Source: Pseudochelatococcus sp050946405 (GTDB lineage Bacteria; Pseudomonadota; Alphaproteobacteria; Rhizobiales; Beijerinckiaceae). From it: a DNA stretch of 64,000 nt. Below are positions 16,567 to 27,700 of this stretch, piece after piece; the stretch's first letter is position 1, and each line of letters opens with the position of its first letter. The DNA lies in the NCBI RefSeq assembly GCF_050946405.1, contig NZ_JBMNUS010000013.1, positions 71,443 to 135,442 of the forward strand, given 5' to 3'. The notes under the pieces were generated by a model, which was not told where the DNA came from, did not search any database, and worked only from the letters and a program-made list of their open reading frames with translations. A program made the translations under genes and the position numbers.

Positions 16567-17034
16567 TCATGTTCCGCGTCCGCGGGCGCGGGCGGCGAGC
16601 GCGTTGCGGATCGCGAAGCTCGAATGGATGCGCGACACGCCGGGCAGCGTCGACAGGATTTCGGTGTGAACGCGCTCGAACGCGGCGGCGTTCTCCACCT
16701 CCAAGCGCAGCAGGTAGTCGGCCGAACCCGTCATCAGATAGCACTCGCGAATCTCGGGATGCTTGCGCACCGCCGTCTCGAAACGGGCGAGATAATCTTC
16801 CGTCTGCCGCTCCAGCGTGATGTTGACGATGACGGCCATGGTGGCGTCCGGCAGCGCGTGGTCGATGATGGCCGTGTAGCCGCGAATCACGCCGCTGTGT
16901 TCGAGCTGCCTGATCCGCCGCAGGCAGGCGGAAGGCGACAGGCCGACTTCCCCGGCGAGTCTCGCGTTGCTCATGCGCGCGTCGAGACGCAGCAGGCGAA
17001 TGATGTTGCGGTCGACGGTGTCCAGGCCAGTCAT
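16567..17034 (-). CDS. Lrp/AsnC-family transcriptional regulator (DadR-like)
   Basis: 155-residue feast/famine regulator. The HTH lies at about residues 5-50 (LDTVDRNIIRLLRLDARMSN, then GLSPSACLRRIRQLEHSGVI), followed by the RAM effector domain (CYLMTGSADYLLRLEVENAA). The start at 17034 gives the normal length. It is divergent from alr-dadA, the arrangement of DadR-type regulators of alanine catabolism. A 9-bp inverted repeat in the divergent region, one arm over this start codon, is a likely operator and would make it autoregulated. Confidence 0.92.
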   Translation of the reverse strand: MTGLDTVDRNIIRLLRLDARMSNARLAGEVGLSPSACLRRIRQLEHSGVIRGYTAIIDHALPDATMAVIVNITLERQTEDYLARFETAVRKHPEIRECYLMTGSADYLLRLEVENAAAFERVHTEILSTLPGVSRIHSSFAIRNALAARARGRGT

Positions 17035-17070
17035 GCAATAACCTTCCAATTCATCGTTTATTATTGCATG
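17032..17070. promoter_or_regulatory. Candidate Lrp operator in the lrp-alr divergent region
   Basis: CATGCAATA at 17032-17040 and its exact complement TATTGCATG at 17062-17070, separated by 21 bp, so centres are about three helical turns apart. One arm contains the regulator's start codon. AT-rich compared with all surrounding DNA, as expected for Lrp-family sites. Confidence 0.55.
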
Positions 17071-17197
17071 GAATTTCCATTGTTGAAACGATCGTGTGCA
17101 GTTTGCGCATCCATTGCGCGATCGTTGCGGTAGGCTCAATGCCGTTTCGCGGGGCTGCCCTTCGGGGTGGGCGCGGCCCTGCGCCGGGGGTGTTTTT

Positions 17198-18346
17198 ATG
17201 GTCGAAGACGTTTCTCCTGCCGTTGCGCGGCAGATATCCTGCGGCATCCTGACGGTCGATCTCGACGCGCTGGCGCGCAATTATCGCGCGCTGCGCGAGC
17301 GGCTCGCGGGCGTCGCCGCCGGGGCCGTCGTCAAGGCGGATGCCTATGGTCTCGGCGCGGAACAGGTCGCGCCCGTGCTCTATGATACCGGCTGCCGCGA
17401 CTTCTTCGTCGCCCATCTCGGCGAGGCGCTCGCGCTGCGGCCGGCACTGGATGATGACGCGCGGCTCTACGTATTGAACGGCCTGCTGCCGGGAGCGGAG
17501 AACCTGTGCGCCGACGCCGGTATCGTGCCCGTTCTCAACACGCCCGAGCAGGTGGCGAACTGGGCGGCGACGGCGCGGGCGCGCGGCCGGGAACTGCCGG
17601 CGGTGCTCCAGTTCGATACCGGCATGTCGCGGCTCGGGCTCTCCGGCGGCGAGGCGCAGGCGCTCGCGGCCGATCCCGCGCGGCTCGCCGGCGTGCGCGT
17701 CGCTTATCTGATGAGCCATCTCGCCTGCGCCGACGAGCCCGACAACCCGCAGAACGCCGATCAACTCGCGGCGATGCGCCGTTTCGCCGCCCTCTTTCCG
17801 GGGGTGCCGCCGTGCTTCGCCAATTCCGGCGGCATCTTTCTCGGCGCGGATTATCACGGCGCGCTGGCGCGCCCCGGCATCGCGCTCTACGGCGGCGCGC
17901 CGGCGGCGGGCGACGTCAACCCGATGGAACCGGTCGTGCGGCTCGACGTGCGCGTGATCCAGACCCGCACGGTGCCCGCCGGCGCCCGCGTCGGCTACGG
18001 CGGCGCCCACGTCACGGCGGGCGAAACGCGCCTCGCCACGATCGCGGCGGGTTATGCGGACGGCCTCTCCCGCCACCTCGGCGGTCGCGGCGCGGTTTAC
18101 GTCGACGGCGTGCGCCTGCCGATCGCCGGGCGCGTGTCGATGGACAGCATCACCGTCGACATATCGGCGCTGCCGCCGGGAACGTTGACGACCGGCAGCC
18201 TCGTGGAAGTGATCGGCCCGCATCAGACGCTGGAAGACGTCGCGGAAGCGGCCGGAACCATCGCCTACGAAATTCTGACCGCCCTCGGGTGGCGCTACCA
18301 TCGCGACTACGTTCGGACAGCGGAAAAAAACAGGGGAACCGCATGA
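17198..18346 (+). CDS. alr: Alanine racemase
   Basis: 382-residue PLP enzyme interconverting L- and D-alanine. Lys46 in VVKADAYGLG binds PLP, and Tyr267 in VGYGGAHV is the second catalytic base. The N-terminal TIM barrel begins with LTVDLDALARNYRALRE and the C-terminal beta domain ends with YEILTALGWRYHRDYV. The ATG at 17198 gives normal length. Its stop overlaps the dadA start (ATGA), so the pair is translationally coupled for catabolism of L-alanine via D-alanine. It could in principle supply D-alanine for cell wall as well. Confidence 0.95.
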   Translation: MVEDVSPAVARQISCGILTVDLDALARNYRALRERLAGVAAGAVVKADAYGLGAEQVAPVLYDTGCRDFFVAHLGEALALRPALDDDARLYVLNGLLPGAENLCADAGIVPVLNTPEQVANWAATARARGRELPAVLQFDTGMSRLGLSGGEAQALAADPARLAGVRVAYLMSHLACADEPDNPQNADQLAAMRRFAALFPGVPPCFANSGGIFLGADYHGALARPGIALYGGAPAAGDVNPMEPVVRLDVRVIQTRTVPAGARVGYGGAHVTAGETRLATIAAGYADGLSRHLGGRGAVYVDGVRLPIAGRVSMDSITVDISALPPGTLTTGSLVEVIGPHQTLEDVAEAAGTIAYEILTALGWRYHRDYVRTAEKNRGTA

Positions 18347-19602
18347 ACATCGTCATTCTCGGCGCGGGCGTGATCGGCGTCACCTCCGCCTATTATCTCG
18401 CCAGGGCGGGCCACAAGGTGACGGTGCTCGACCGCCAGCCCGGCCCGGCGCTCGAAACGAGCTTCGCCAACGCCGGCGAGATATCGCCCGGCTACGCCGC
18501 GCCATGGGCCGCGCCGGGCATTCCGCTCAAGGCGCTCAAGTGGCTGTTCATGACGCATGCGCCGCTGGTGATCCGCCCGCTGCCGGCCCTTGCCGCGTGG
18601 CGCTGGATGTTCGCCATGCTGCGCGAGTGCTCCGATGAGCGCTACAAGATCAACAAGGGGCGGATGGTGCGCCTGGCGGAATACAGCCGCGATTGCCTCA
18701 TCGTGCTGCGTGAGGAAACCGGCATCGCCTATGATCACCGCACGCAGGGCACCTTGCAGGTCTTCCGCACGCAAAAGCAGTTCGACGGCATCGCCAAGGA
18801 CATCGCGGTGCTGAAGGCGGACGGCGTGCCGTTCGAGGTGCTGGATGCGGCGGGCTGCGTCGCGGCGGAACCCGGCCTCGCGGGGGCGCGGGAGAAGATC
18901 GTCGGCGGCCTGCGCCTGCCCCACGACGAAACCGGCGATTGCTTCAAGTTCACCAACGAACTGCACCGGATCTGCGAGGGGCTCGGCGTCACGTTCCGCT
19001 TCGGCGTCGACATCCGCCGCCTGCGGGTGGCGGGCGGGCGCATCGCCGCCGTCGAAACGGCGGCCGGCGACGTCACCGCCGATGTTTTCGTCGCCGCGCT
19101 CGGCAGCTACGCGCCGGCGCTGCTCGCGCCGCTCGGCCTGCGCCTGCCGGTCTATCCGGTGAAGGGCTACTCGATCACGCTGCCCGTTGTCGACGAGGCC
19201 CGCGCGCCGGTTTCCACGGTGATGGACGAGACCTACAAGGTGGCGATCACGCGGCTCGGCGACCGCATCCGCGTGGGCGGCATGGCGGAGATCGCCGGCT
19301 TCAACCTCGATCTGCCGCCGGCGCGGCGCGCCACCCTCGAACATTCGGCCGAAGACCTTTTCGGCGGCGCGGGAGACCGGCAGCGGGCGACCTTCTGGAG
19401 CGGCCTGCGGCCGATGACGCCGGACGGCACGCCGGCCATCGGCCCGACGCGCTACGCGAATCTCTTCCTCAACGCCGGCCACGGCACGCTCGGCTGGACC
19501 ATGTCCTGCGGTTCGGGCCGCGTGTTGGCCGATCTCGTCGGGGGAACGAAGCCCGATATCGAAACGGCGGACCTCGCGCCCGGCCGCTACGAATCGCGCT
19601 GA
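18343..19602 (+). CDS. dadA: D-amino acid dehydrogenase
   Basis: 419-residue flavoprotein of the DAO family. It begins with MNIVILGAGVIGVTSAYYLA (FAD-binding GxGxxG), then VTVLDRQPGPALETSFANAG and ISPGYAAPWAAPG, all typical of DadA small subunits. The C-terminus FLNAGHGTLGWTMSCGSGR completes FAD binding. It oxidises D-alanine and other D-amino acids to keto acids, passing electrons to the respiratory chain at the membrane. It is coupled to alr and presumably controlled by the Lrp-type regulator upstream. Confidence 0.95.
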   Translation: MNIVILGAGVIGVTSAYYLARAGHKVTVLDRQPGPALETSFANAGEISPGYAAPWAAPGIPLKALKWLFMTHAPLVIRPLPALAAWRWMFAMLRECSDERYKINKGRMVRLAEYSRDCLIVLREETGIAYDHRTQGTLQVFRTQKQFDGIAKDIAVLKADGVPFEVLDAAGCVAAEPGLAGAREKIVGGLRLPHDETGDCFKFTNELHRICEGLGVTFRFGVDIRRLRVAGGRIAAVETAAGDVTADVFVAALGSYAPALLAPLGLRLPVYPVKGYSITLPVVDEARAPVSTVMDETYKVAITRLGDRIRVGGMAEIAGFNLDLPPARRATLEHSAEDLFGGAGDRQRATFWSGLRPMTPDGTPAIGPTRYANLFLNAGHGTLGWTMSCGSGRVLADLVGGTKPDIETADLAPGRYESR

Positions 19603-19664
19603 CGCAGCCGGAATGTCCCTTCGTTACGATTGAAATGTAACGGCCGTTGCATTATAGGGGTGCC

Positions 19665-20207
19665 ATGGTTTCCTTGGCATGGCTCCTCCTGACCTACAAG
19701 GTCCCCCCCGATCCCGCCGCGCGGCGGGTCGCGCTCTGGCGCAAGCTGAAGGGCATGGGCGCGGTCTATCTGCAAAACGGCGTCTGCCTGCTGCCGAAGA
19801 CCGACGATCACGCCCGCCGCCTGAAGATGATCGGGAACGACGTCGCCGAAATGGGCGGCGAGGCGGTCATTCTCGAAACCGTGGCGCTGGATCGCGGGCA
19901 GGAGGAAAAGGTCGTCGCGCGATTCAGGGCCGACCGCGACGAGCAATACCGGGAGTTCCTCGGGCGCTGCGCCGATTTCGAGGCGGAAATCGCCAAGGAA
20001 ATCGCCATCGGGAAATTCACCTACGCCGAGCTGGAGGAAGAGGACACCGACCTGAAGAAGCTTCAGGGGTGGCTGGAGAAGATCAGGAAGCTCGACTTCT
20101 ACGGCGCGCTGCTGGCGGAGGAAGCCGCCTCTCGCCTGCGAGCCTGCGAGGCGGTGCTCGAAAGCTATGCGCAGCGCGTCTTCGACGCCCATGACGAGAA
20201 CCGGTAG
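19665..20207 (+). CDS. ChrB N-terminal-domain protein
   Basis: 180-residue soluble protein related to the N-terminal domain of chromate-resistance regulator ChrB: WLLLTYKVPPDPAARRVALW followed by LKGMGAVYLQNGVCLLPKTD. The C-terminal half is helical and highly charged (LEEEDTDLKKLQGWLEKIR). The catalytic C-terminal half of full ChrB is absent. The ATG at 19665 is preceded by a GGGG Shine-Dalgarno. It is followed one base after its stop by an MFS transporter, so they are an operon. Function is unknown; a sensor or accessory protein for the transporter is plausible, but chromate itself is not demonstrated. Confidence 0.78.
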   Translation: MVSLAWLLLTYKVPPDPAARRVALWRKLKGMGAVYLQNGVCLLPKTDDHARRLKMIGNDVAEMGGEAVILETVALDRGQEEKVVARFRADRDEQYREFLGRCADFEAEIAKEIAIGKFTYAELEEEDTDLKKLQGWLEKIRKLDFYGALLAEEAASRLRACEAVLESYAQRVFDAHDENR

Positions 20208-20208
20208 T

Positions 20209-21429
20209 ATGGGCATTTTCAGGCGCGACGACGAGATGAAGGCATCGGCCGGCCGGCGCGGCATTCCCGCGGGCGTCTGGGCGCTCGGCTTTGTCTCCAT
20301 GCTGATGGATATCTCCTCCGAGATGATCCATGCGTTGCTGCCGGTCTACATGGTGGCGGTGCTCGGCACCTCCATGCTGACCGTCGGCATCATCGAAGGC
20401 ATCGCGGAGGCGACGGCCGCGATCACCAGGATCTTCTCCGGCGCGCTCAGCGACCGGCTCGGCCGGCGCAAGTTCCTCGCCGCGCTGGGCTACGGCCTCG
20501 CGGCCTTCACCAAGCCGATCTTTCCGCTGGCGCCGTCGATCGGCTGGCTCGTCGCCGCCCGTTTCATCGACCGCGTCGGCAAGGGCATTCGCGGGGCGCC
20601 GCGCGATGCGCTGGTCGCGGACATCGCGCCGCCCGAACTGCGCGGCGCGAGCTTCGGCCTGCGCCAGTCGCTCGACACGGTCGGCGCGTTCATCGGCCCG
20701 CTGCTCGCCATCGGCCTGATGTGGCTGACGGCGGATCATTTCCGGACGGTGTTCTGGATCGCGGTGATTCCGGCTTTCCTGTCGCTTGCCGTCATCCTCT
20801 TCGCGGTGAAGGAGCCGGAGCGGCCGCAGGAGCTGCGCCGCGTCCGCATGCCGCTGCGGCGCGAGGAACTGCGCCGCCTTGGCGCGGGCTACTGGCGGGT
20901 GGTCGCCGTCGCCGCCGTCTTCACGCTCGCCCGCTTCAGCGAGGCTTTCCTGATCCTGAAGGCGCAGTCCATCGGGCTGCCGCTGGCTCTCGTGCCGGTC
21001 GTTCTCGTCCTCATGAGCCTGGCCTATTCGTTGTCCGCCTATCCGGCGGGCGTGCTGTCGGACAGGATGGACCGGACGGCGATCCTGATCTGCGGCCTCG
21101 GCCTGCTCATCCTGGCCGATCTGGTGCTTGCCTTCGCCGGCGGGCTTGTCGGCCTGGGGATCGGCGTCGTGCTGTGGGGCCTGCACATGGGGCTGTCGCA
21201 GGGCATCCTGGCCACGCTCGTCGCGGATACGGCGCCGGCGGAACTGCGCGGGACGGCGTTCGGCATGTTCAATCTCGTGACCGGGTTCGCGCTGCTGGCC
21301 GCGAGCGTCATTGCGGGCGGTCTGTGGGATCTCGCCGGGCCGCGCGGCACGTTCCTCACCGGCGCGGCTTTCGCCACGCTGACGGTGGCGGGGCTGGCGA
21401 CATTGCGGCATCGGCGAGGCTCTCGCTGA
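20209..21429 (+). CDS. MFS transporter
   Basis: 406-residue major facilitator protein with about 12 hydrophobic segments. The loop 2-3 signature is visible as GALSDRLGRRKFLAAL, and a related motif in the second half as GVLSDRMDRTAIL. The N-terminal helix contains MDISSEMIHALLPVYMVAVL, typical of a small-molecule efflux subgroup. The ATG at 20209 begins one base after the ChrB-N stop. Substrate unknown. It lies immediately upstream of the lipopeptide cluster and could be unrelated to it, because 333 bp and a likely new promoter region separate them. Confidence 0.87.
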   Translation: MGIFRRDDEMKASAGRRGIPAGVWALGFVSMLMDISSEMIHALLPVYMVAVLGTSMLTVGIIEGIAEATAAITRIFSGALSDRLGRRKFLAALGYGLAAFTKPIFPLAPSIGWLVAARFIDRVGKGIRGAPRDALVADIAPPELRGASFGLRQSLDTVGAFIGPLLAIGLMWLTADHFRTVFWIAVIPAFLSLAVILFAVKEPERPQELRRVRMPLRREELRRLGAGYWRVVAVAAVFTLARFSEAFLILKAQSIGLPLALVPVVLVLMSLAYSLSAYPAGVLSDRMDRTAILICGLGLLILADLVLAFAGGLVGLGIGVVLWGLHMGLSQGILATLVADTAPAELRGTAFGMFNLVTGFALLAASVIAGGLWDLAGPRGTFLTGAAFATLTVAGLATLRHRRGSR

Positions 21430-21607
21430 AGCCGTGCCGGGGCGCAAGAAATGTCGCATTCTGGCGGCGGCCGCCGCCGCCGACCGTGCGGATATCGGAT
21501 GGAATCGACACGGCCATGCCGTTCAGCGCCGGCACGGAGCGCGTTAACGCTCCTGAAATTTCACGCATTTTCACGGATATTCAAGAGGTGCCTCATCAAT
21601 GGGCAGA

Positions 21608-21626
21608 GACTGCCTAATGGGTAGTC
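21608..21626. promoter_or_regulatory. Imperfect palindrome upstream of the synthetase
   Basis: GACTgCC at 21608-21614 mirrors GGgtAGTC at 21619-21626 (outer arms GACT/AGTC exact, inner CC/GG exact). It lies directly before the CAAAAATTGC direct repeats and could be an operator. Function inferred only from position and symmetry. Confidence 0.35.
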
Positions 21627-21630
21627 ACAT

Positions 21631-21666
21631 CGGCAAAAATTGCATGATAACGACAAAAATTGCGTC
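21631..21666. repeat. Two direct repeats, 20-bp period
   Basis: CGgCAAAAATTGCaT at 21631-21645 and CGaCAAAAATTGCgT at 21651-21665, exactly 20 bp apart (about two helical turns). This arrangement suits a dimeric activator bound to one face of the DNA ahead of the cluster. Confidence 0.45.
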
Positions 21667-21762
21667 GCGGGGAGAGGCGGGCGCTTGCGTCGTCATCTCC
21701 CATATCGTTACATGTCGGCGACAATCAGGCAGACTTTCCCCTCCCGATCGGATCAGCCGTTC

Positions 21763-24700
21763 ATGTGCTCGTTCAAAGCGCCGTCGACGCTCAATGACGC
21801 CCTTGTCTCAAATGCGGGCGTGTCGGAGATCGGAGTTGCGGGCATTGGCGATCCGCCGCGCGGCGTGACCTTTTTCGGGGCCGACCGCCAGCTCACGCAT
21901 GTTTCCTACGCGCAGTTGCTCGACCGCTCCCGCCGCTGGCTGTGGCATCTGACGCAGGGCGGCGTCCGCCCCGGCGACGAGGTGCTGATCGTCACCGACG
22001 ACCTGCCGCTGTTCACGACGGTTTTCTGGGCCTGCGTGCTCGGCGGCATCGTCGCCGTGCCGGTCTCGACACCCACGAACGACGAGGGGGCGCTCAAGAT
22101 CGCGCGTATCCGGGGCGTTCTGCGGCGTCCGTGGATCGTCTCGGACGCGCGGGTGCATGCTCGCCTCGCCGCCGTCGCGGACGGGATCGCGCCGGAACGC
22201 ACGGCGTGCGCCGGCGAGCGCTCGATCGCGGTTCCCGGCGTCGTGCTCGATTGTCCGGCGGCGCCGGTGGCATCCGTGGCGGCGTCGGATGTGGCCTTCA
22301 TCCAGTTTTCCTCCGGCTCGACGGGCGCGCCGAAGGGCGTGATCGTCACCCACGCCAACCTGATCGCCAATTGCACGGCCATTCTCAAGGGCATCCTTGC
22401 GAACGCGCCCGGTGAAAACGGAGAAGCCGCGCGCCTGTTGAGCTGGATGCCGCTGACGCATGACTTCGGCCTCATCTGGTTCCACATCCTGCCGACCGTC
22501 TTCGGGCTGGATCACGGCCTCGTCCCGACGAAGCTCTTCGTGCGCAACCCGCTGGTGTGGATGCAGGCGGCCTCCGACATGAAGGCGAGCGTGCTCGGCG
22601 GGCCGAATTTCTCTTACCGGCATTTCCTCAAGCATTTCGATGCCGGCAAGCCGCGCGACTGGGATCTGTCGCCGGTCCGCGTCATCGCCAACGGCGCGGA
22701 GCCCATCTCCTGCGAACTGGCGGAGGAGTTCACCGCGGCGCTCGCGCCTTGCGGACTCGATCGCGGGGCGATGACCGCCGCCTACGGGCTGGCGGAAGGC
22801 ACGCTGGTGGTGAGCATGGCGCAGCCCGGCGCGGGGCTCGGCCGGATTTCCGTCGACCGCAACCGCGTCAATCCCGGCGAGCGCGTCGCGCCGCTGGATG
22901 AAGGCGATGACGCCGCGGTGAGTTTCGCGGATGTCGGGACGCCGCTGGATTGCGTGTCGCTGCGCGTTGTCGACGAGGCGGGGCTGCCCTGCGCCGACGA
23001 TGTGGTCGGCCGCTTGCAGATAACCGGCGCGAGCGTGACCGCCGGTTACTACAACGACGACGAGGCGACGCGCGCCGCCTTCACGGCGGACGGCTGGCTG
23101 GATACGGGCGATCTGGGCTTCATGCGCGCCGGGCGTCTCGTCGTCACGGGCCGCCGCAAGGACGTGATCATCGTCAACGGGGTGAACTACTATCCGCAGG
23201 ACATCGAGCGCGTGGCCGGCGAGGCGGAAGGGCTCGACCTCAACATGGTGGTCGCCGGCGCGATCCCGCGCGGGGTTCTCGGCGAGGATCGGGAAGGCGT
23301 CGTGCTGTTCGTGCTGTTCCGGCGCGAGGTGGAGCGGTTCCTCCCGCTCGCCCGCGAGGTGCGCGACCGCGTGCTGCGCGAGATCGGCATTCCCGTCGAT
23401 CGCGTCATTCCGGTGGCCCGCATCGCCAAGACGACGAGCGGCAAGGTGCAGCGCTTTCAGATGGTGGGGCAGTTCGTCGCCGGTGCGTTCGATGAAGCGT
23501 TGCGCGCGCTCGATGCGGCGGATGCGGCCGAGGGCGCCGCGCTGCGCCGGGCGTGGGAGCGGGGCGACGAGGCCGCGCTGGTGGCGGAACTGGCGGCGTG
23601 GGGCGCGCGCATCGTGCCGGGCGGCGCGCTCGATCCGGGCCGGCCGCTCATGGAAAGCGGCTTCACGTCGCTGCGTCTCGTCGAACTGATGCGGCGCATC
23701 GGCCGCGCGCTCTCGCTGGACCTGCCGGTCACGCTCGCCTTCGAACAGCCGACGCTGGCGGCGCTCGCCGGCGCGCTCGTGCGCCTGCGCAGCGCCGATG
23801 CCGCGCCTGCGGAAGCGCCGCGCGCCGCGCCGGCGGCGGAGCGGGCGCGGATCGGCATCACCGGGCTGGCCTGCCGCCTGCCCGGCGGCGTTGAAAGCCC
23901 GGCCGGCTTCTGGCGGCTGCTTGAAGGCGGCGTCGATGCGACGGCGCCGGTCGCGCCCGGCCGCTGGCCGGCTTACGACGCCAGCCTGACCGTGACCGAT
24001 CGCGGCGGCTATCTGGCGGATATCGAAACCTTTCCGGCCCGGTTCTTCAATCTGACGCAGGTGGAGGCCGATGCCGTCGACCCGCAGCAACGGCTGCTGC
24101 TCATGACGGCCTGGGAGGCGCTGGAGCACGCGGGGATCGATCCGCTGTCGCTGAAGGGATCGCGCACCGGCGTGTTCGTGGGCATCAGCCCCGGCGATTA
24201 CGTGCAGGCGCAGGCGCGCGCCGGCCGGCTCGACGCCATCGGCCCGCATGCGTTTCTCGGCAGCGCAACGAGCGTCGCGGCCGGGCGCATCGCCTATGTG
24301 CTGGGGCTGGAGGGGCCGGCGCTGGCCGTCGACACGGCCTGTTCGTCGGCGCTCGCGGCGCTCCATCTCGCGGTGCGGGCGCTGCGGGCCGGCGAGTGCG
24401 ACCGCGCGCTGGTGGCGGGCGTCAATCTCATCCTCGGCCCCGAGATGCATGTGGGCCTCAGCCGCATGAACGCGCTGTCGCCCGCGGGGCGCTGCCGGGC
24501 TTTCGACGCGGCGGCGGACGGCTACGCGCGCGGCGAGGGCTGCGTCACGCTCGTGCTGGAGCGTCTCGATGCCGGAGATGCGCCACGTCCGCTCGCCCTT
24601 GTGCGCGGCACGGGCCTCAACCACGACGGCGCGTCGAACGGGCTCACCGCGCCCAACGGCGCGGCCCAGCGGGCGGTGATCGCCGCCGCGCTCGCGGATG

Positions 24701-27700
24701 CGGGCCTTGCGCCGGCCGATGTCGACTATGTGGAGGCGCACGGCACCGGCACGCCGCTCGGCGACCCGATCGAGGCGATGGCGCTGGCGGAAGCCTACGG
24801 CGCGGGGCGCGACGGCGAGCTGCGCGTCGGCTCCGTCAAGACCAACATCGGCCATCTGGAGGCCGCCGCCGGTCTTGCCGGCCTCGCCAAGGCGGTGCTC
24901 GCGCTCCGGCATGGCAGCCTGCCGGCCTCGCTGCATTTCGAGACGCCCAATCCGCTGATTCCGTGGCCGCAACTGCCCCTGCGCGTCGTCGACCGCGCCG
25001 AGCCGTGGCCGGCCGTGGCCGGGCGGGTGCGCCGGGCCGGCGTCAGCGCCTTCGGCATGAGCGGCACCAACGCGCATGTCATCATCGAGGAAGCACCGCC
25101 GGCGCCCGTGCCCGCGCATGACGACGCGCGGGCGACGGTGCTGCCGGTTTCCGCGCGCACGCCGGAGGAATGCGCCGCGCTGGCGGAGCGTTACGCGGCC
25201 GCGCTGGAGCGCGCCGACAGCGGCCGCATGCACGATCTGGCCCGCACGGCAGCGTGCGGCCGGGCGGCGATGGCGCATCGGCTGGCGGTGACGGGACGCG
25301 ATCCGGCGGAACTCGCCGCGAAGTTGCGGGCGAAGGCCGCCGCCGGGGCTGGCAGGCCCGATGCCGGCGCGCCCGTCGTCTTCCTGCTGCCGGGGCAGGG
25401 GGCGCATGCGCCGGAGGCGGTGCGCGCGCTCCATGCGCGCGAGCGCGTGTTCCGTGAGACGCTGGATGCGGCCGATGCGGCGCTTGAGGGCTTTCTGGAC
25501 CGGCGCCTGACCGATCTCCTGCTGTCGCCGGAGGGCGCGCCGCTTCTGGGGCGCACGGCCTACAACCAGCCGGCGACGGTGGCGGTGTCGCTGGCGGTGG
25601 CGGCGATGCTGCGGGCGTTCGGCGTGCGGCCCGATGCGGTCATCGGGCATTCGGCCGGCGAGATCGCGGCGGCGGCGCTCGCGGGCATGCTGGATCTGCC
25701 CACGGCGGTGCGGTTCGCGGCGGCGCGCGGCGCGGCCATGCAGGCGCTCGACGGCGGCGCGATGATCGCGGTGCGCGCGCCGGCGCAGACGATCAACGAC
25801 GTGATTGCGCAGACCCTGGCGCGGGTCGAGGGCGTGGGCGTCGCCGCCTGGAACGCGCCGGCGCGCGTCACGCTGTCGGGGCCGCGCGAGGCGGTGGCGC
25901 GGGCGGCCGCCGTCCTGCGCGAGGCAGGCGCGCGCGTGGCAGAGCTGCGCGTGGCGGAGCTGGACGTGTCGCACGCCTTCCACTCGCCGATGATGGACGG
26001 CGCGCTCGCCCCCATCCGCGAACTTGCCGCCGGCCTCACGGTGAGCGCGGCGACGGGGCGCATGATTTCCACGCTGACGGGCGGGCCGGTCGATGCCGGG
26101 GCGCTGCGCGATCCCGCCTATTGGGCGCGGCAGGCGCGCGAGCCGGTGGCCTTTGCCGCCGCCGTGTCGGCGGTGGGGGGCGATGCGCCCGACCGCGTCG
26201 ATCCGGTTCTGATCGATCTTGGCGCGCGGCCGGTGCTGGCGCCGCTCGCGGCGGAGGTGCTGCCGCAGGCGCGCTGCCTCGCCGTCTGCGACGCGCGCCG
26301 GCCCGACGAGCGGCTCATCGAGACGCTGGGCGAACTGTTCGAAGCCGGCCGGCCCGTGGCATGGCCCGCCGTCTTCGCGGAGCGTCCCGGCCGGCTCGCG
26401 GAAGCGCCGACCTATCCCTTCATCGGCAAGACGCGCGTGCTGCCGACGGCCGGTGCGGATTCCCGCGCCGGCGAAGCGCAGGCGGCCGGCCGGGCGGAAG
26501 CGCTGCCCGTGCCCGCGGCGACAGCCCCGGTGGCGGGGCGCGAGGCGGTTGCGCACGTCATCCGCAGCGTCCTGCGCGGCGTCGCCGGGCTCCAGCCGGA
26601 GGAGGTGGCGGGCGATGCGACATGGTTCAGCCTCGGCCTCGATTCGCTGCTGATCGTCCAGCTCCAGCAGGCGCTGGCGCGCGAATACGCCATCGACCTG
26701 CCGCTCGCCGCCGTCATGGAGAACGGCGATACGCTCGACCGGCTCGTGACCCTCGTGGTGGAGCGCCTGCCCCGCGTGGCGCAAGCGCCGGTGGAAGCGC
26801 CCGTTATGGAGACGCCCGCTGCGGCGGCGGCTGGCGGCGAAGGCGTCGAGGGGCTTCTCGCCCGGCAGATCGACGCCATGAGCGCGCTGTTCAGCCAGCA
26901 ACTCGCGTTGCTTCAGGGCGGAGTCCGGCCGGCGGTTTCGACGCCCGCCGCTATCCCGGACGTCGCAGTCGCCGGGCCGGCCCCGGCCGCGCCGAAACGC
27001 GAGATCAAGGGCCTGTTCAAGGCGCTGCCGGCGCGCAGGGAGCAGGCGAATCCGGCGCAGGAGGCGCATGTGCGCCGCCTTGCCGCCGCCTTCAACGCCC
27101 GCACGCGCTCCTCGAAGGAGCATACGGCTGCCTATCGTGGCGTCTACGCCAACCCGCGCGCCGTGATCGGCTTCCGCCCCGAGTGGAAGGAGCTGAACTA
27201 CCCCCTGCATGTGGAGCGGGCGGAAGGGCCGTATGTGTGGGATATCGACGGCCATCGTTATGTCGACATCACCATGGGTTTCGGCGTGACGCTGTTTGGC
27301 CACAACCCGCCCTTCGTGCGCGAGGCGCTGGCGGCGGAGCTTGCCGCCGGCTTTCCCGTCGGCCCGCAGAGCGCGCGGGCCGGGCGGGTCGCCGCCATGA
27401 TCAGCGCCATGACCGGCGTGGAGCGGGTGGCGCTGTTCACCACCGGCAGCGAGGCCGTCATGGTCGCGCTGCGGCTGGCGCGCGCGAAAACCGGCCGGCG
27501 CAAGATCGTGACCTTCGTCAATTCCTATCACGGCACGTTCGACGGCGTGCTGGCGGTGGGCTGGACCGAGGGCGCGCGCGTGACGACCATGCCCGTGAGC
27601 GAAGGTACGCCGCAAGGCATGGTCGATGACGTGATCGTGCTGCGCTACGGCGATCCGGCCGCGCTCGACGTCATCCGCCAGCACCTCGCCGAACTGGCGG

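Larger units (their letters stand above)
21430..21762. promoter_or_regulatory. Leader/promoter region of the lipopeptide cluster
   Basis: 333 bp without a convincing gene. It starts with a GC palindrome (GGCGGCGG/CCGCCGCC, 21463-21478) that may end the MFS transcript. It then becomes AT-richer with two symmetric elements listed separately. No canonical sigma70 promoter is obvious. In-frame starts at 21640 (TTG) and 21712 (ATG) could lengthen the synthetase, but neither has a ribosome-binding site. Confidence 0.5.
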
